This document shows, piece after piece, positions 27,182-36,798 of a DNA stretch of 64,000 nucleotides (position 1 is its first letter; each line of letters opens with the position of its first letter). Both the position numbers and the translations under genes were made by a program. The notes below the pieces were generated by a model. It did no database searches, was not told the DNA's origin, and saw nothing but the letters and a program-made list of their open reading frames with translations. The stretch lies in the NCBI GenBank assembly GCA_040752815.1, contig JBFMGC010000001.1:122230-186229 (forward strand). Direction: 5' to 3'. The DNA comes from Candidatus Zixiibacteriota bacterium. Lineage in GTDB: Bacteria > Zixibacteria > MSB-5A5 > GN15 > FEB-12.

Positions 27182-29083
27182 GTGAAACTGTATGTTCATT
27201 CGCGAATATGGACAACCTTGGTCGTTGCAACGCTTGCGTTCGGACAAGGTTCGCCAAGATATATCCAGCACTATGTTTTCATACTTGACACATCAGGATC
27301 AATGAGTGAACTGCTTCCGGGGACACACATGTCAATATTTGACACTGTGACGAAGATGATAGGCACCTATATAGACGATCTGGTGATCAGCGACGTTCCA
27401 GGACTTCCGACGCATGTTTTCGTATATACATTTGACAGGGGCATTCAGAGTCGCTTCAATACTACACTTACCTCTGACTCCGAGAGGTCCAGCTTGTCCA
27501 GTATGTTGTCGGAGTTTCAACCTACCGGTGGGCGCACCTTCATATACTCCTCTTTTAGACAAGCGTCCGAGGAGGTAATGGAGACACTTCGCAGCCTGCC
27601 CGCGAGTCCTCCCTTTGAACACGTAGTCACTTACTATCTCTTCACCGACGGTAGAGACAACAGTGAGCCTCGCGTAAGCTTTGACGACGTCCTGAGGGAA
27701 TTCGATCTGCAACGAAATCCGCAGGACTTCTTGTTTTACTGCAAGGTTGGCATTCCTTTCGATAGTAATGAACAGGCCGCCTTTGCTAATTGGCCCAGGA
27801 TAGTTGGCCCTACAGATTCCCTTGAGCCCATTTGGTCCGTTGAGGTGAGGCCGTCAGTGTTGGACCTCGGCAATCTTTGGGGGGCTTCTTCTACCGAGAG
27901 ACAGATTCTCCTTCAGCGAACGCCTCCAAATGGCGGCCAGCATGATACTCTGGTATTGGATCTTGTCGTCCCGGAATTGGACAGTGGGTGGGGAGTTCTA
28001 TCCGATGTAGCTCCGCGACGAATTCCGGTAAGTGGGCATGTGAATTTGTCGTTCACGTTTTCAAACTTCCCGAGTGATGCAACCCACCTGGTGAGGCTCC
28101 AGGACTGGACCGGTAACCTCAATTTATCTACGACGTCTCGCTGGGGTCGCATTCTTCCAAAGAATGTACCAGTTAGATTCACGTACTCCCCTCCGTGTAG
28201 TCTTCTCGTGTTTCCTATTGAGAAGGATCTGGTGTTCACGAGCGCGCCAGAACTTTGGTGGGAGGAGCAGGCACCCGAGACTGCAGGAATGAGGTTTGCG
28301 CTAGTGCCCAGTATTCCGTTCGGAGCAGCACAGCTTGGTGTCCATGTTCGCCTTCTACCTCGCGATTCGCGCCAATCTACATCGAAAGAGTGGCAATACG
28401 TCCAATCCCACGCCAGCATAAATGGACAGCCTGGCATAGAGGCAATTCTTGAGCCGATGCCCGATACGATTAGCATTGAGATATCGCCAGCTCCTGCGGA
28501 CGGATCTGGGATCGATCTCGAGACTTCACTGTCAATCACATGTACTCGGGCGACTTTAGTATGGCGGGGTGAAGACATTTCGTCCGCTAGCGATAGCGTA
28601 ATCGTCATTTCTACCCGTGTGGATCTGCCGGAGCGGCCAGATCCCCCTCTCTTGCGGGTGATCAAACTCGCCGCGATAGCTTTCGGATCCTTAGTTCTCC
28701 TGTTCTTGCTGTTCTGCTTTCTGATACTCAAGCGGTCCCCGCTCGATGTTTTGAGGAGTTGGTTGAGTCGCCCGGGATTGCACGGGACACTCGCTCCAAC
28801 GTCTAGTACAGGTGGGGCCCTGCCCATCGATCTTAACGGCAGGCGACGATTGCGAGTAGGACTTGGCAGGGACGCGCTTACGGATTATGATGGAGATGCG
28901 GTCTTTACAAACCGCGGTGGTCACGTGTGCGTTACTGTTGTCTCGGGTGTAGCGAGCAAGTACGACCCTGCTGCCAAGATCGATCTACCACTACTAGATG
29001 ATCAGTTGAGGGATGGAGATATCATTAGTTTCGGCCAGCACAGAGTCATTTATAAAACCGACAGAACAGATTACATGAATTGA
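27182..29083 (+). CDS. exported VWA-domain protein with transmembrane helix and FHA-like cytoplasmic domain
   Basis: A 633-residue protein. GTG 27182 after AAGGA yields a signal peptide-like start (KLYVHSRIWTTLVVATLAFG). A von Willebrand A domain follows at once, with the metal-binding motif DTSGS in FILDTSGSMSE and the later TGGRT and FTDGRDN. A beta-rich middle region leads to one transmembrane helix at about 495-518. The last ~85 residues (RRRLRVGLGRDALTDYDGD...LRDGDIISFGQHRVIYK) look like an FHA-type fold. Topology: VWA outside the membrane, FHA-like part inside. It is the first gene of a low-G+C operon with the tubulin-like GTPase 13 bases downstream. Confidence 0.78.
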   Translation: MKLYVHSRIWTTLVVATLAFGQGSPRYIQHYVFILDTSGSMSELLPGTHMSIFDTVTKMIGTYIDDLVISDVPGLPTHVFVYTFDRGIQSRFNTTLTSDSERSSLSSMLSEFQPTGGRTFIYSSFRQASEEVMETLRSLPASPPFEHVVTYYLFTDGRDNSEPRVSFDDVLREFDLQRNPQDFLFYCKVGIPFDSNEQAAFANWPRIVGPTDSLEPIWSVEVRPSVLDLGNLWGASSTERQILLQRTPPNGGQHDTLVLDLVVPELDSGWGVLSDVAPRRIPVSGHVNLSFTFSNFPSDATHLVRLQDWTGNLNLSTTSRWGRILPKNVPVRFTYSPPCSLLVFPIEKDLVFTSAPELWWEEQAPETAGMRFALVPSIPFGAAQLGVHVRLLPRDSRQSTSKEWQYVQSHASINGQPGIEAILEPMPDTISIEISPAPADGSGIDLETSLSITCTRATLVWRGEDISSASDSVIVISTRVDLPERPDPPLLRVIKLAAIAFGSLVLLFLLFCFLILKRSPLDVLRSWLSRPGLHGTLAPTSSTGGALPIDLNGRRRLRVGLGRDALTDYDGDAVFTNRGGHVCVTVVSGVASKYDPAAKIDLPLLDDQLRDGDIISFGQHRVIYKTDRTDYMN

Positions 29084-29096
29084 CGCGGAGGCCGTT

Positions 29097-31862
29097 ATGT
29101 CTTATCAGCTGCGACGCTCGGTAATAATAGGTCTCGGAGGCACGGGACTAGACACGGTTCTAAACATCAAACACAAATTCTGGCAGGTTTACGGTCAAGG
29201 GAGGCTGACGACAGACGGCTTTGCAAGACTGCCCGATGGACTACTTAGAGGTATCCGTTTCGTCGTGTTTGATACGGCAGATCCCAAGCCTTTGCTGACA
29301 GAGTCAGGAGCCCGTATAGGCTTGGATCCATCCGAATTCATACATCTTTCAGTCATGGACCCAACTATTCTGCTTAGGCAGAATCGCGAGATACGCGACT
29401 GGTATCCCGAAAAGGTGCCAGCGCGAGCTATTTTCGCGGGTGCGGGCCAAATACGGGCGCTGGGCCGCCTAGCGCTCTTTGCCAATTGTGACAGAGTGTA
29501 CCGAGCGATTCAATCGGTGTTTCAAGACGTGCGGGACTTTAAGGTAACGCAAAAAGAGGAGACGGATTTTGATTACCCGTTTCGCGACGTAGTGGTTTAT
29601 ATCGTCGGTTCTATGGCGGGCGGCACCGGTGGCGGGACGTTTCTTGACATGGGCTTTCTTTGTCGCCGATTTCTCGGGCAACAGGACACTTCAGTCGCTA
29701 TGCTGCTTCAACCAGATGTTTTCACATCGCTACCTGGCTCAGATAATGTCGAACCAAATGCCTATGGTGCGTTACGGGAACTCGATTACTACATGGAAGC
29801 AAAGAGCCCTTTTCAAACCTATCTTTTCAACGACGAAAGAATCGAATGCAGGCCACCATTTGATATCATTAATCTCATCAACAACCGGAATCTCGCCGGA
29901 GACGTGTTCCAGGATGTTGAATATATGACAGAGGTAATAGGCACATCTATTTTCGCAGCAGTTGGAACCGCAGGTCAAAAGCAGTCGCTGATCTGGGATA
30001 ACCTAAAGCACCAGATAACGGCTCAGGGTTACTGGGATGGCAAGAAACCTCAGTACTCAAGTTTTGGTATCGCTGAACTCGTATACGATGGCAGCCGCTA
30101 TGCCCAAATGGCGGCCCTTGAAGTTGCAATAGATGTGGTTTCTAAGGCGTTTTTGACAGCTCACTCGAATGAACTCCTTGGCGAAGTTGAGAGTTTTATG
30201 GATACGGCTCGCATCCGAGAGGAAGATGCCGACCAGGTTATCGATGATCTGATGCTTGTTACAGGGCTGCCGCGTTTTGGTATTCCCAACGATATTAGTC
30301 GCAGCGCCATCACCGAAGCACATCAAAGGCGACCACAGTTTGTTGATGGCGCAAGGGCAACTATCAAACAGCAGCTACTAGAGAATCTCGAGCTCATTCG
30401 GATATCCCGCTCTAAAGCCCTTGACGACCAAGTTGGTGCGACTATTCGCACACCGGGAGGGGCTAATCGAGCAATCCAGTTTCTTACACTGCTTCTTACT
30501 CGTCTCGAGCATGGCCGCGAACTTATGTTGGCGGAGGCAAATCAGTACAAGGTGCAACTTGATGCTGCAGAGGCTAATGCTACTCGCCTTGAACAAGCTG
30601 GCAAGAAGCTAACCACTGGTTTTTTGCCGCCGTCCCGCGCTAGTCTTGAGTCCCATCTGCGTCTTTACGCTCAGGCTTCTGATCAAATCGTGTTACTGCA
30701 CGCGCAGCGCGAACGACGTATAGACGCTACAGAATTCTTCGGCTATTTCACTGGTGTAGTCAGACAGTGGTCAGAATCTTTGACTCAGTTTGTGAAGTCA
30801 ATGTCTGCCGTTCAGCAGCGGCTTGGAGAGCAATTAGGTAAGCTCCGAATGTACGCACGCCGCCTCCGCCCGTTCACCCTCGAGGTTCAAGCCCCCTCGA
30901 CCCGCCTGGAGGACATTCGCATACGCCCTGAAGAATTCCTAAGATGGTTGGAGGAGTCCAAACCCAAGGGCTTGGTCTCTCTCATCGACAGCTCGATAGA
31001 ACAAATGCAGGACTGTGTGCTGCAATTCGCGCTCGAATTGCCGAAGGTGACACAATTGCGGCAACGCTCAGTAGAAGACGTCCTATTAGCGTTGCCGGAG
31101 GTTGATCGCTGGCAGTACATCGTTAAGTTGTATCATATGGCAGTGCCACTTTGGAACTATGAGCACGGGTTTGTCACAGGCGGCAAGCGCAAGACGGTAA
31201 ACGTTCTTCTCTTTGGCGTCGGTAATTCTCGGGCCACTTTTCTTACGGCGGATGAGCTGAAAAATCGGCTGCCCGCTGAAGCAACGAACTATACCCCTGA
31301 CGTGGTGGACACCGGTGATAATCGTCGAATCTTGTGCGTGAATACGCATGCGGCCCTGCCAGCATATGCGATACTTTTTGTAAAAGACCGCTACAGAGAA
31401 CCGTTCTTTGACGAAAACCGACCATTTACCTATCATATTCATAAGGCTTGGGATTCGGAGATCCCTGACTTGATTCCACCGACTGAAACGGAGGAGGATC
31501 ACCTGATTTGGACGCTGGCTGTCTCTGATCCCTTTGGCATGATCAAACAGGTCGGCAATTTCTATGAGGTACGAACCGAGAAGAGAGGGGAGAGAGTGCG
31601 TGATTTCTGGTTGCGCCTTGACAACGGGAGGAGCCAGTCAGCACGCAAGTTTCTACAGGACGTCGAGGTGCTTAACGAAATTCGCGACAAGATAGACCAG
31701 GTTCTCCGCAACGAGGGAAATGAGCGGATTCGAGAGAAGCTTCTCACCTATAGGAGCAAGTTGATGAGCTCGCTCAAGGGAGCTACGTCGGATACGCGAG
31801 ATCAAAAGGAGAAGGAGCTGCGAGACCTTGACGCGTATACAACACAACTCAAGGAAATCTAA
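29097..31862 (+). CDS. tubulin/FtsZ-like GTPase (Tubulin_2 type)
   Basis: A 921-residue protein with ATG after CGGAGG. The N-terminus RSVIIGLGGTGLDTVLNIK matches the first nucleotide loop of FtsZ/tubulins, and GSMAGGTGGGTFLDMG (about residues 171-186) is the GTP-binding signature. VAMLLQPDVF and ELDYYM follow. This combination and length fit the divergent bacterial tubulin-like family (Pfam Tubulin_2, FtsZ-like 1), not cell-division FtsZ, which is much shorter. The C-terminal ~500 residues are mostly helical with coiled-coil character. Family members have been linked by gene context to membrane remodelling, but no function is proven. The next gene starts four bases downstream. Confidence 0.87.
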   Translation: MSYQLRRSVIIGLGGTGLDTVLNIKHKFWQVYGQGRLTTDGFARLPDGLLRGIRFVVFDTADPKPLLTESGARIGLDPSEFIHLSVMDPTILLRQNREIRDWYPEKVPARAIFAGAGQIRALGRLALFANCDRVYRAIQSVFQDVRDFKVTQKEETDFDYPFRDVVVYIVGSMAGGTGGGTFLDMGFLCRRFLGQQDTSVAMLLQPDVFTSLPGSDNVEPNAYGALRELDYYMEAKSPFQTYLFNDERIECRPPFDIINLINNRNLAGDVFQDVEYMTEVIGTSIFAAVGTAGQKQSLIWDNLKHQITAQGYWDGKKPQYSSFGIAELVYDGSRYAQMAALEVAIDVVSKAFLTAHSNELLGEVESFMDTARIREEDADQVIDDLMLVTGLPRFGIPNDISRSAITEAHQRRPQFVDGARATIKQQLLENLELIRISRSKALDDQVGATIRTPGGANRAIQFLTLLLTRLEHGRELMLAEANQYKVQLDAAEANATRLEQAGKKLTTGFLPPSRASLESHLRLYAQASDQIVLLHAQRERRIDATEFFGYFTGVVRQWSESLTQFVKSMSAVQQRLGEQLGKLRMYARRLRPFTLEVQAPSTRLEDIRIRPEEFLRWLEESKPKGLVSLIDSSIEQMQDCVLQFALELPKVTQLRQRSVEDVLLALPEVDRWQYIVKLYHMAVPLWNYEHGFVTGGKRKTVNVLLFGVGNSRATFLTADELKNRLPAEATNYTPDVVDTGDNRRILCVNTHAALPAYAILFVKDRYREPFFDENRPFTYHIHKAWDSEIPDLIPPTETEEDHLIWTLAVSDPFGMIKQVGNFYEVRTEKRGERVRDFWLRLDNGRSQSARKFLQDVEVLNEIRDKIDQVLRNEGNERIREKLLTYRSKLMSSLKGATSDTRDQKEKELRDLDAYTTQLKEI

Positions 31863-31866
31863 TATA

Positions 31867-34752
31867 ATGCAGGGAGCCGCTTCAATCGTCACACCGATGG
31901 CATTAATCGCACTTGGTGATAGTCTGTCTAACAGCCTTCAGTACGTCAAGAACTACCTGTTCTCGAATGCTTACGCACTTGCCGCCAACTCGATTTTTCT
32001 AATAGTAGATGACGAAGGTCATCTGTGCGTTGTTAATGGGACTCGTTTATTACTTGACAAGTTTGAAGATGGTGCCGGCGATGCACCGACCAAAACTACC
32101 AAGCCTGGTTGCTGGCAGGACAACTTTCGTTTGTTCTGTTCTCGTGCATTCGCCTGGTCTGAGGCTCTCGAGGCGGCTGAAAAGGACCTCGTTCGAAGAC
32201 GCCAAGGTGAGCCGTCATCATTATCGGGAATTGTTGCGCCGAAAAGAGACCTCTGGTTACTGGCCACAACCTATGACCCGATTGGCTCAGCTGCGATCAT
32301 TCCTGCACTACAGGCTCACGTTCACACGCAGACTGTGTTTCTCGGCAGAAGTAGGGCTTCCTGCAATCTTGTTCTCTTCGCCCCCAAAACTGTCTCGGAC
32401 CTTCGTGGACGAGATGCGTATTGTCGCACTCGTAGCCTATTTGACGAACTTGACGACTTAGAAGGTATATGTTCCAGGGTCGGGCTTCGCAATCTCATTC
32501 ATGACTCACCGTCACAAGTGTCGATCTGGATCGTTTCCGATAGGGATGACCAAGATCGTGTAGTTGCGGCCCCTGAGGCGCTGTACTCACAGCTGGCTTC
32601 GATCATAGAGCTGCAGCAACTGGGACTACTTCCAGCTGATGACAGCCGCAGACTTGGTCGACAAATGGCGTCCGCCGACACATCGAAGCGCCTATATAAC
32701 CTATTTGGAGTGCGGCGACTGTCATTTCCTGCGGCTGATGCCATCTCACGGGCGCTCGACAAGGCTACTTCTGAGGCGATCTCAACGGTTTGGCTTTCAC
32801 CTGCGTCTGAACCACATCCGCGTCAAATCGCTGAGGAGGTGGCTAGCTTTCTGTATCTCCACGAATTCCACAAACTTCAGGACCACCTTCAGCTATCCGG
32901 AACCCCAGATCAAATAGGACCTGCGTTCGAGTACTCTGAAAAAGCCACGCTGACTTTGTCGGCGGATGAGCATCTGGCCAGACTCAAATCTGAATATGAA
33001 GAGTACAAGAATCTGAATGTGCCACTAGTTAACGCCCGAGTTTACGAATTGCGGCAGATGTTACTAGTGAAGTACCGGGCTATAGTCGACTCCAAAATCC
33101 GAGAAATGATCGACTCCCGTGCCCGCGGGGTGCGAGCCGCCCGCGCTTTCCTTCGTGCCCTAGTTGGTCGCTCTCGGCAGTTTGCTGGAACGGCTGCTTT
33201 AGAAACTCCTCTTGATTTGTGGAAAATCCGAGATGATATAAGGGCCCGCCAATTTCAGTTCTTCCGCCTCGCCGATCGCCGCGATTCTATTCAGCGCATG
33301 GCTCGTGACCTACTCGAGCTCCAAGCCCAAGAGTCACTGCTCTGCGGCGAAATCAGCGAACTAGACGATAACGGGATTCCGCCCCTTGAGCGTGAAATCA
33401 AGAGAGAGGCAAAGACGCAAAGATTGAGTGAACTAAGATCGAGGATAAGATCTCTAGAGGAGGCGATACGAACTGAATGTCTTGATCAGGAACAAAGCGA
33501 AGCGCACTTAGACGACGTAACCTGGCGGCGTGACTTTCTTTCCAAGAGGAGGCAAGAGCGCTGGGACAATGTCATCGGCCCTACGTTTGAAGAGTTGCGC
33601 CGCCTTGATCCCATGCTGAGCGATTTACGGTCACAGCAGCGGACCGTTCAGTCAATAAAGGAAAAACGCGCACGAAGAGACTTCGTACTTTTGCCACTGC
33701 TGGTTTCGATCGGTGCTATTGCTGCGTCACTTCTGCTCATGCTGTTTTGGATAGACGCCTGGGGATTGCTGCGCGGCGTGTCTGTGTATTTGATTGCGTT
33801 ATCGTTGGTAGCTGTGGTTACAAATGGATTGGTCCACCAGTTTTTCAAGTTGAGGCCGCGACTAAAGACACTTCGGAGGCAGGTCGAGACCTTTGAAAAC
33901 AGATACTCGACGAATCTCTTCAAGGCAACTCAGGAAGTCCAGAGCGAGTTTCAGGAGCTGTTCGACGAGTTCTGCATGGAGGAGACCTATAGGCTGTTAC
34001 TCGACATATTAGTATCTGAAAAGCGAAATCTGGCGTACGTCGCGGTCATTGAAGAGCGGCTGAATAGCGAAGCCCACGAACTCATGAAGAGCTGGGATGC
34101 GTTTCTTGGCACTCTGAAGTGTCGAGACGGGAATGTAGCTCATAGCTCGTACTTGAACAAGCTCTACGACGCTAAAGCATCGGAACTCGAGGCTATCAAA
34201 CATCGCTTTAGCCCAACGGACTCAGAGAACCCAGACGATATCGTAACCAGCAACGTGTTCTTCCAATCTGAGGGCGGAACTCCTGCAGCTGCCGAGAACG
34301 CTGCCAATCGCCTAATTGCGGAAGTGCGAAGTCGATTCAAATCAGTATTCGCGTCCTGGGGAAGAACATCCATTGAGGAATGGCTGTCACATTGCCCACA
34401 TGCGGACGATGATGACAAAGTTGAATTACAGAAAGCAGTTGATACGTTTACGCGGTCCAGGGCCACCGTCCAAGCTCAATTCGTCGAAGAGCCGAACCCG
34501 AAGTATATTGATGAGGCATTTGTGGTTACACATAACACGCAGTGGGACAGACTCGGAGACATAACTGCAGCGATGGTACCAAACAGGAGAACACCAGCTA
34601 TCCCACACACGCAGCCGAACGAGATCCTCTTTGTAAGAAGGATCTTAAACCTGCAGGCGAGCGAGACGAAGGAATTTCGCACAGCCGATCTTTTGGTGCA
34701 GCAGGCGTCGCATCCTGGCACCGACCGCAAGAAAGGGTTTAGCGCAATTTAG
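31867..34752 (+). CDS. membrane coiled-coil protein with degenerate tubulin-like N-terminus
   Basis: A 961-residue protein starting at ATG 31867 after AAGGA. Its first ~330 residues run parallel to the upstream GTPase: ALIALGDSLSNSLQYVKNYLF against VIIGLGGTGLDTVLNIKHKF, FLIVDDEG against FVVFDTAD, and RDLWLLATTYDPIGSAAIIP where the GTPase has RDVVVYIVGSMAGGTGGGTF. The glycine loop is lost, so GTP binding is unlikely. Residues ~370-600 form coiled coil, two membrane helices lie at about 606-655, and another coiled coil follows. I infer a membrane-anchored pseudo-GTPase partner for the tubulin-like protein. Confidence 0.65.
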   Translation: MQGAASIVTPMALIALGDSLSNSLQYVKNYLFSNAYALAANSIFLIVDDEGHLCVVNGTRLLLDKFEDGAGDAPTKTTKPGCWQDNFRLFCSRAFAWSEALEAAEKDLVRRRQGEPSSLSGIVAPKRDLWLLATTYDPIGSAAIIPALQAHVHTQTVFLGRSRASCNLVLFAPKTVSDLRGRDAYCRTRSLFDELDDLEGICSRVGLRNLIHDSPSQVSIWIVSDRDDQDRVVAAPEALYSQLASIIELQQLGLLPADDSRRLGRQMASADTSKRLYNLFGVRRLSFPAADAISRALDKATSEAISTVWLSPASEPHPRQIAEEVASFLYLHEFHKLQDHLQLSGTPDQIGPAFEYSEKATLTLSADEHLARLKSEYEEYKNLNVPLVNARVYELRQMLLVKYRAIVDSKIREMIDSRARGVRAARAFLRALVGRSRQFAGTAALETPLDLWKIRDDIRARQFQFFRLADRRDSIQRMARDLLELQAQESLLCGEISELDDNGIPPLEREIKREAKTQRLSELRSRIRSLEEAIRTECLDQEQSEAHLDDVTWRRDFLSKRRQERWDNVIGPTFEELRRLDPMLSDLRSQQRTVQSIKEKRARRDFVLLPLLVSIGAIAASLLLMLFWIDAWGLLRGVSVYLIALSLVAVVTNGLVHQFFKLRPRLKTLRRQVETFENRYSTNLFKATQEVQSEFQELFDEFCMEETYRLLLDILVSEKRNLAYVAVIEERLNSEAHELMKSWDAFLGTLKCRDGNVAHSSYLNKLYDAKASELEAIKHRFSPTDSENPDDIVTSNVFFQSEGGTPAAAENAANRLIAEVRSRFKSVFASWGRTSIEEWLSHCPHADDDDKVELQKAVDTFTRSRATVQAQFVEEPNPKYIDEAFVVTHNTQWDRLGDITAAMVPNRRTPAIPHTQPNEILFVRRILNLQASETKEFRTADLLVQQASHPGTDRKKGFSAI

Positions 34753-35036
34753 AAGTGTGCTAAGTAGGTCTTGCAGCCCTTGCAGTGCAACATATAATGG
34801 ATTGACCCAAGCTGCGGAATTGTGGCTTGTCGGCGCCGTTATTCGTTTGTTGCATCGTACCTTCCCAGAGGCCCGGATGATGAATAGGTCCCGCCTACGA
34901 ATAGAGGCTACAGTCGACAGAAGCGGCGCTTTTCCTTGGCCAGACGGAAGGGCTGAGGGCACTGCGGTTAAGGGCGGTATGACGGCAGTAAATTAGGCAG
35001 TTTGAGACTTCATGTAAACGCAATGCGAGAATAGAA
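34753..35036 (+). other. gap inside the tubulin-like operon
   Basis: 284 bases with no convincing gene. A 79-codon open frame exists but has no ribosome site or recognisable protein pattern. No clear terminator is seen, so the following CvpA-like gene may still be co-transcribed. Confidence 0.4.
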
Positions 35037-35543
35037 ATGGAGTTGTATTTTCTCGACGCATGCCTTCTACTGCTCCTAGTTTTGGCCTTCTATAAAGGTG
35101 CGAAAGGTGGACTGCTCAATCGTGGCATATGGCTAGCTTCTCTTATCGCTGCTTATGTGGCAGCCTCGAAGCTCTGTTTTCATGTTACAAAGCTCGTGGA
35201 CGTCATAATCTATAACGAGCGTCTCACGCTTGCTCTCTGGTTCGCGGCCTTATTTCTCCTTACAGTATCGGCTACTCGACGTTTGGGCAAATGGCTGACG
35301 AGAGCTATTAACTTCACACCGATCGGTTGGCTCAATACTCTGCTAGGCGGACTGCTGAACAGCCTGCTTTACGTCGCTGCGCTGACCGTCGTCGTGCATA
35401 TGGGACTGATCATAATCCCCGGACTCGATAAGTACCTTGAGAAGACGCTCATTCTTGGACAGCTCGTCAGGATAGAGAAGCACATCATGCATAGCCGTTT
35501 GGCGATGACTGTGTTCAATGCAGCTGGAGATATCGGCAATTGA
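35037..35543 (+). CDS. CvpA-like four-helix membrane protein
   Basis: A 168-residue integral membrane protein. Four hydrophobic stretches are visible: LDACLLLLLVLAFYKGAKGG, the IWLASLIAAYVAA region, ALWFAALFLLTVSA and the LLGGLLNSLLYVAALTVVVHMGL region. The order, the small-residue GxxxG after helix 1 and the WLNTLLGGLLN loop match CvpA/colicin V production family proteins. CvpA proteins act in envelope homeostasis. Same strand and low G+C as the tubulin-like genes, so it may be their membrane partner. Confidence 0.7.
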   Translation: MELYFLDACLLLLLVLAFYKGAKGGLLNRGIWLASLIAAYVAASKLCFHVTKLVDVIIYNERLTLALWFAALFLLTVSATRRLGKWLTRAINFTPIGWLNTLLGGLLNSLLYVAALTVVVHMGLIIIPGLDKYLEKTLILGQLVRIEKHIMHSRLAMTVFNAAGDIGN

Positions 35544-35808
35544 CAACTTAGGGGAGCGAGGATTCGTCTTCTGCGCGTGCTGCACTCACTTGGTATTACG
35601 CACACACACCGAAAAGACGCCAAATAACGTATCATCACATGGATGCGAATCTCCCGACCCGCACACTCAAAAGAGAATTTCGACGCGCACAAGACCTGCG
35701 CGATTGTAGATTACCCGCCCGCGACCTAACTGTGACACAAGACTGTACAGCTTCTATGATCGAACCGCGACGCCGTTTCGTTCGGGATTGCGAACTCACG
35801 GCCTCGCA
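35544..35808. other. gap between convergent genes
   Basis: 265 bases between the island and a minus-strand secreted-protein gene. It contains the right-hand flanking repeat (35650-35698). No coding signal. Confidence 0.5.
35650..35698 (+). repeat. right copy of island-flanking repeat with hairpin
   Basis: TCCCGACCCGCACACTCAAA then AGAGAATTTC, followed by GCGCA-CAAGACC-TGCGC hairpin. It is in the same orientation as the element at 26384 and, with it, brackets the low-G+C tubulin-like operon. Confidence 0.4.
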
Positions 35809-36798
35809 TCAAATGCACTCTGGCAATCCCAGCGTCGGACCGGTGATAAACAAGTAATCGATCAGGATTGTGATGTCGCCGATAGAAATGTCCATGCACG
35901 TCGGGTTAGCACCACCGGATTGGTTCACGTCGCTCTCAGCCAAACAGAGGATCAGGTTTTCGCAAGTGATAGAGATGAATTTGGCGTCAATCATAATAGT
36001 CACATCGCCGATCGTGGGCTCGTCGTCACCCGATAGATTTGCGTCACCGACGCGGCCATCGCAGCAGATGCCCAATGGTACACCCGACAGTGTTCCAACA
36101 ATTCCTCCTTGTCCGCGCTCCCACCCTTCGCAGTCGGTATAGTTATAGTACGTAACCTCCACCCAGTACGTGGCCCCGGACATGAGGCCCTCAATGCGAC
36201 ACTCATATTCCCAATACTTGAAATAGCCGTCAGCCGTTAGATAATAATCAACCGAGTCAGCCGGCACGTCCAATGGGGAGTCGTATGGTGGGAGCGGCGC
36301 ATGAGGGTACTTCTGCGCAAACGGGGTCTCTAATCCGAATACGTGCTGATTATGACCGATTGGTTCGAAATAGAAGACCGAGTCCGGATAACCTGGCATG
36401 ATGTATGGCTGTTGCCGCGAGTAGTCAAGTGGGTGCCACGTTAAATCGTTGCAGCTGTTAGGTGCGTACGCGCAGCGCGCATCCTCGATCCGGAAGCGTT
36501 CTTCACGTATTATCCAATCTTCATAGTCGGAATTCCACTCATAACGGCAGAAATCCTCGATATCGAAAGTCCCGACAAGTACCTCGTCACCCGAATACTC
36601 TGTCCTTGACACGTAGAGATTGTAACCTTCAAAGCTTACCTCTCCGGTAAAAACATCAAAGACAGTTTCAGCCCGGAAGCCATTCCACCGCACTATCAAC
36701 GCGGCGGTGTCAGGGTGAAGCCAAGCTTGTCCGGCCGCACGGTCAGACAAGGCAAACCAAAACGCAAGGCACATCACCAGAAGAGCTTGGTAAGTCAT
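35809..36798 (-). CDS. secreted protein of unknown function with dockerin-like tail
   Basis: A 329-residue exported protein. ATG follows AAGGAGGG; signal peptide LLVMCLAFWFALSDRAAGQA. Residues about 30-240 contain many Tyr/Trp/Asp residues and look like a fibronectin type III-like beta domain (GYNLYVSRTEYSGDEV, YWVEVTYYNYTDCEGW), but I do not recognise a family. The last 85 residues carry [20 protein letters not shown] and two dockerin-like modules. The start overlaps the stop of the upstream gene (ATGA), so both are translated together. Confidence 0.75.
   Translation of the reverse strand: MTYQALLVMCLAFWFALSDRAAGQAWLHPDTAALIVRWNGFRAETVFDVFTGEVSFEGYNLYVSRTEYSGDEVLVGTFDIEDFCRYEWNSDYEDWIIREERFRIEDARCAYAPNSCNDLTWHPLDYSRQQPYIMPGYPDSVFYFEPIGHNQHVFGLETPFAQKYPHAPLPPYDSPLDVPADSVDYYLTADGYFKYWEYECRIEGLMSGATYWVEVTYYNYTDCEGWERGQGGIVGTLSGVPLGICCDGRVGDANLSGDDEPTIGDVTIMIDAKFISITCENLILCLAESDVNQSGGANPTCMDISIGDITILIDYLFITGPTLGLPECI

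Noticed and set aside
34757..34996. 79-codon frame between the coiled-coil gene and the CvpA-like gene
   Set aside because: No ribosome site and no protein-like pattern; left as a gap.
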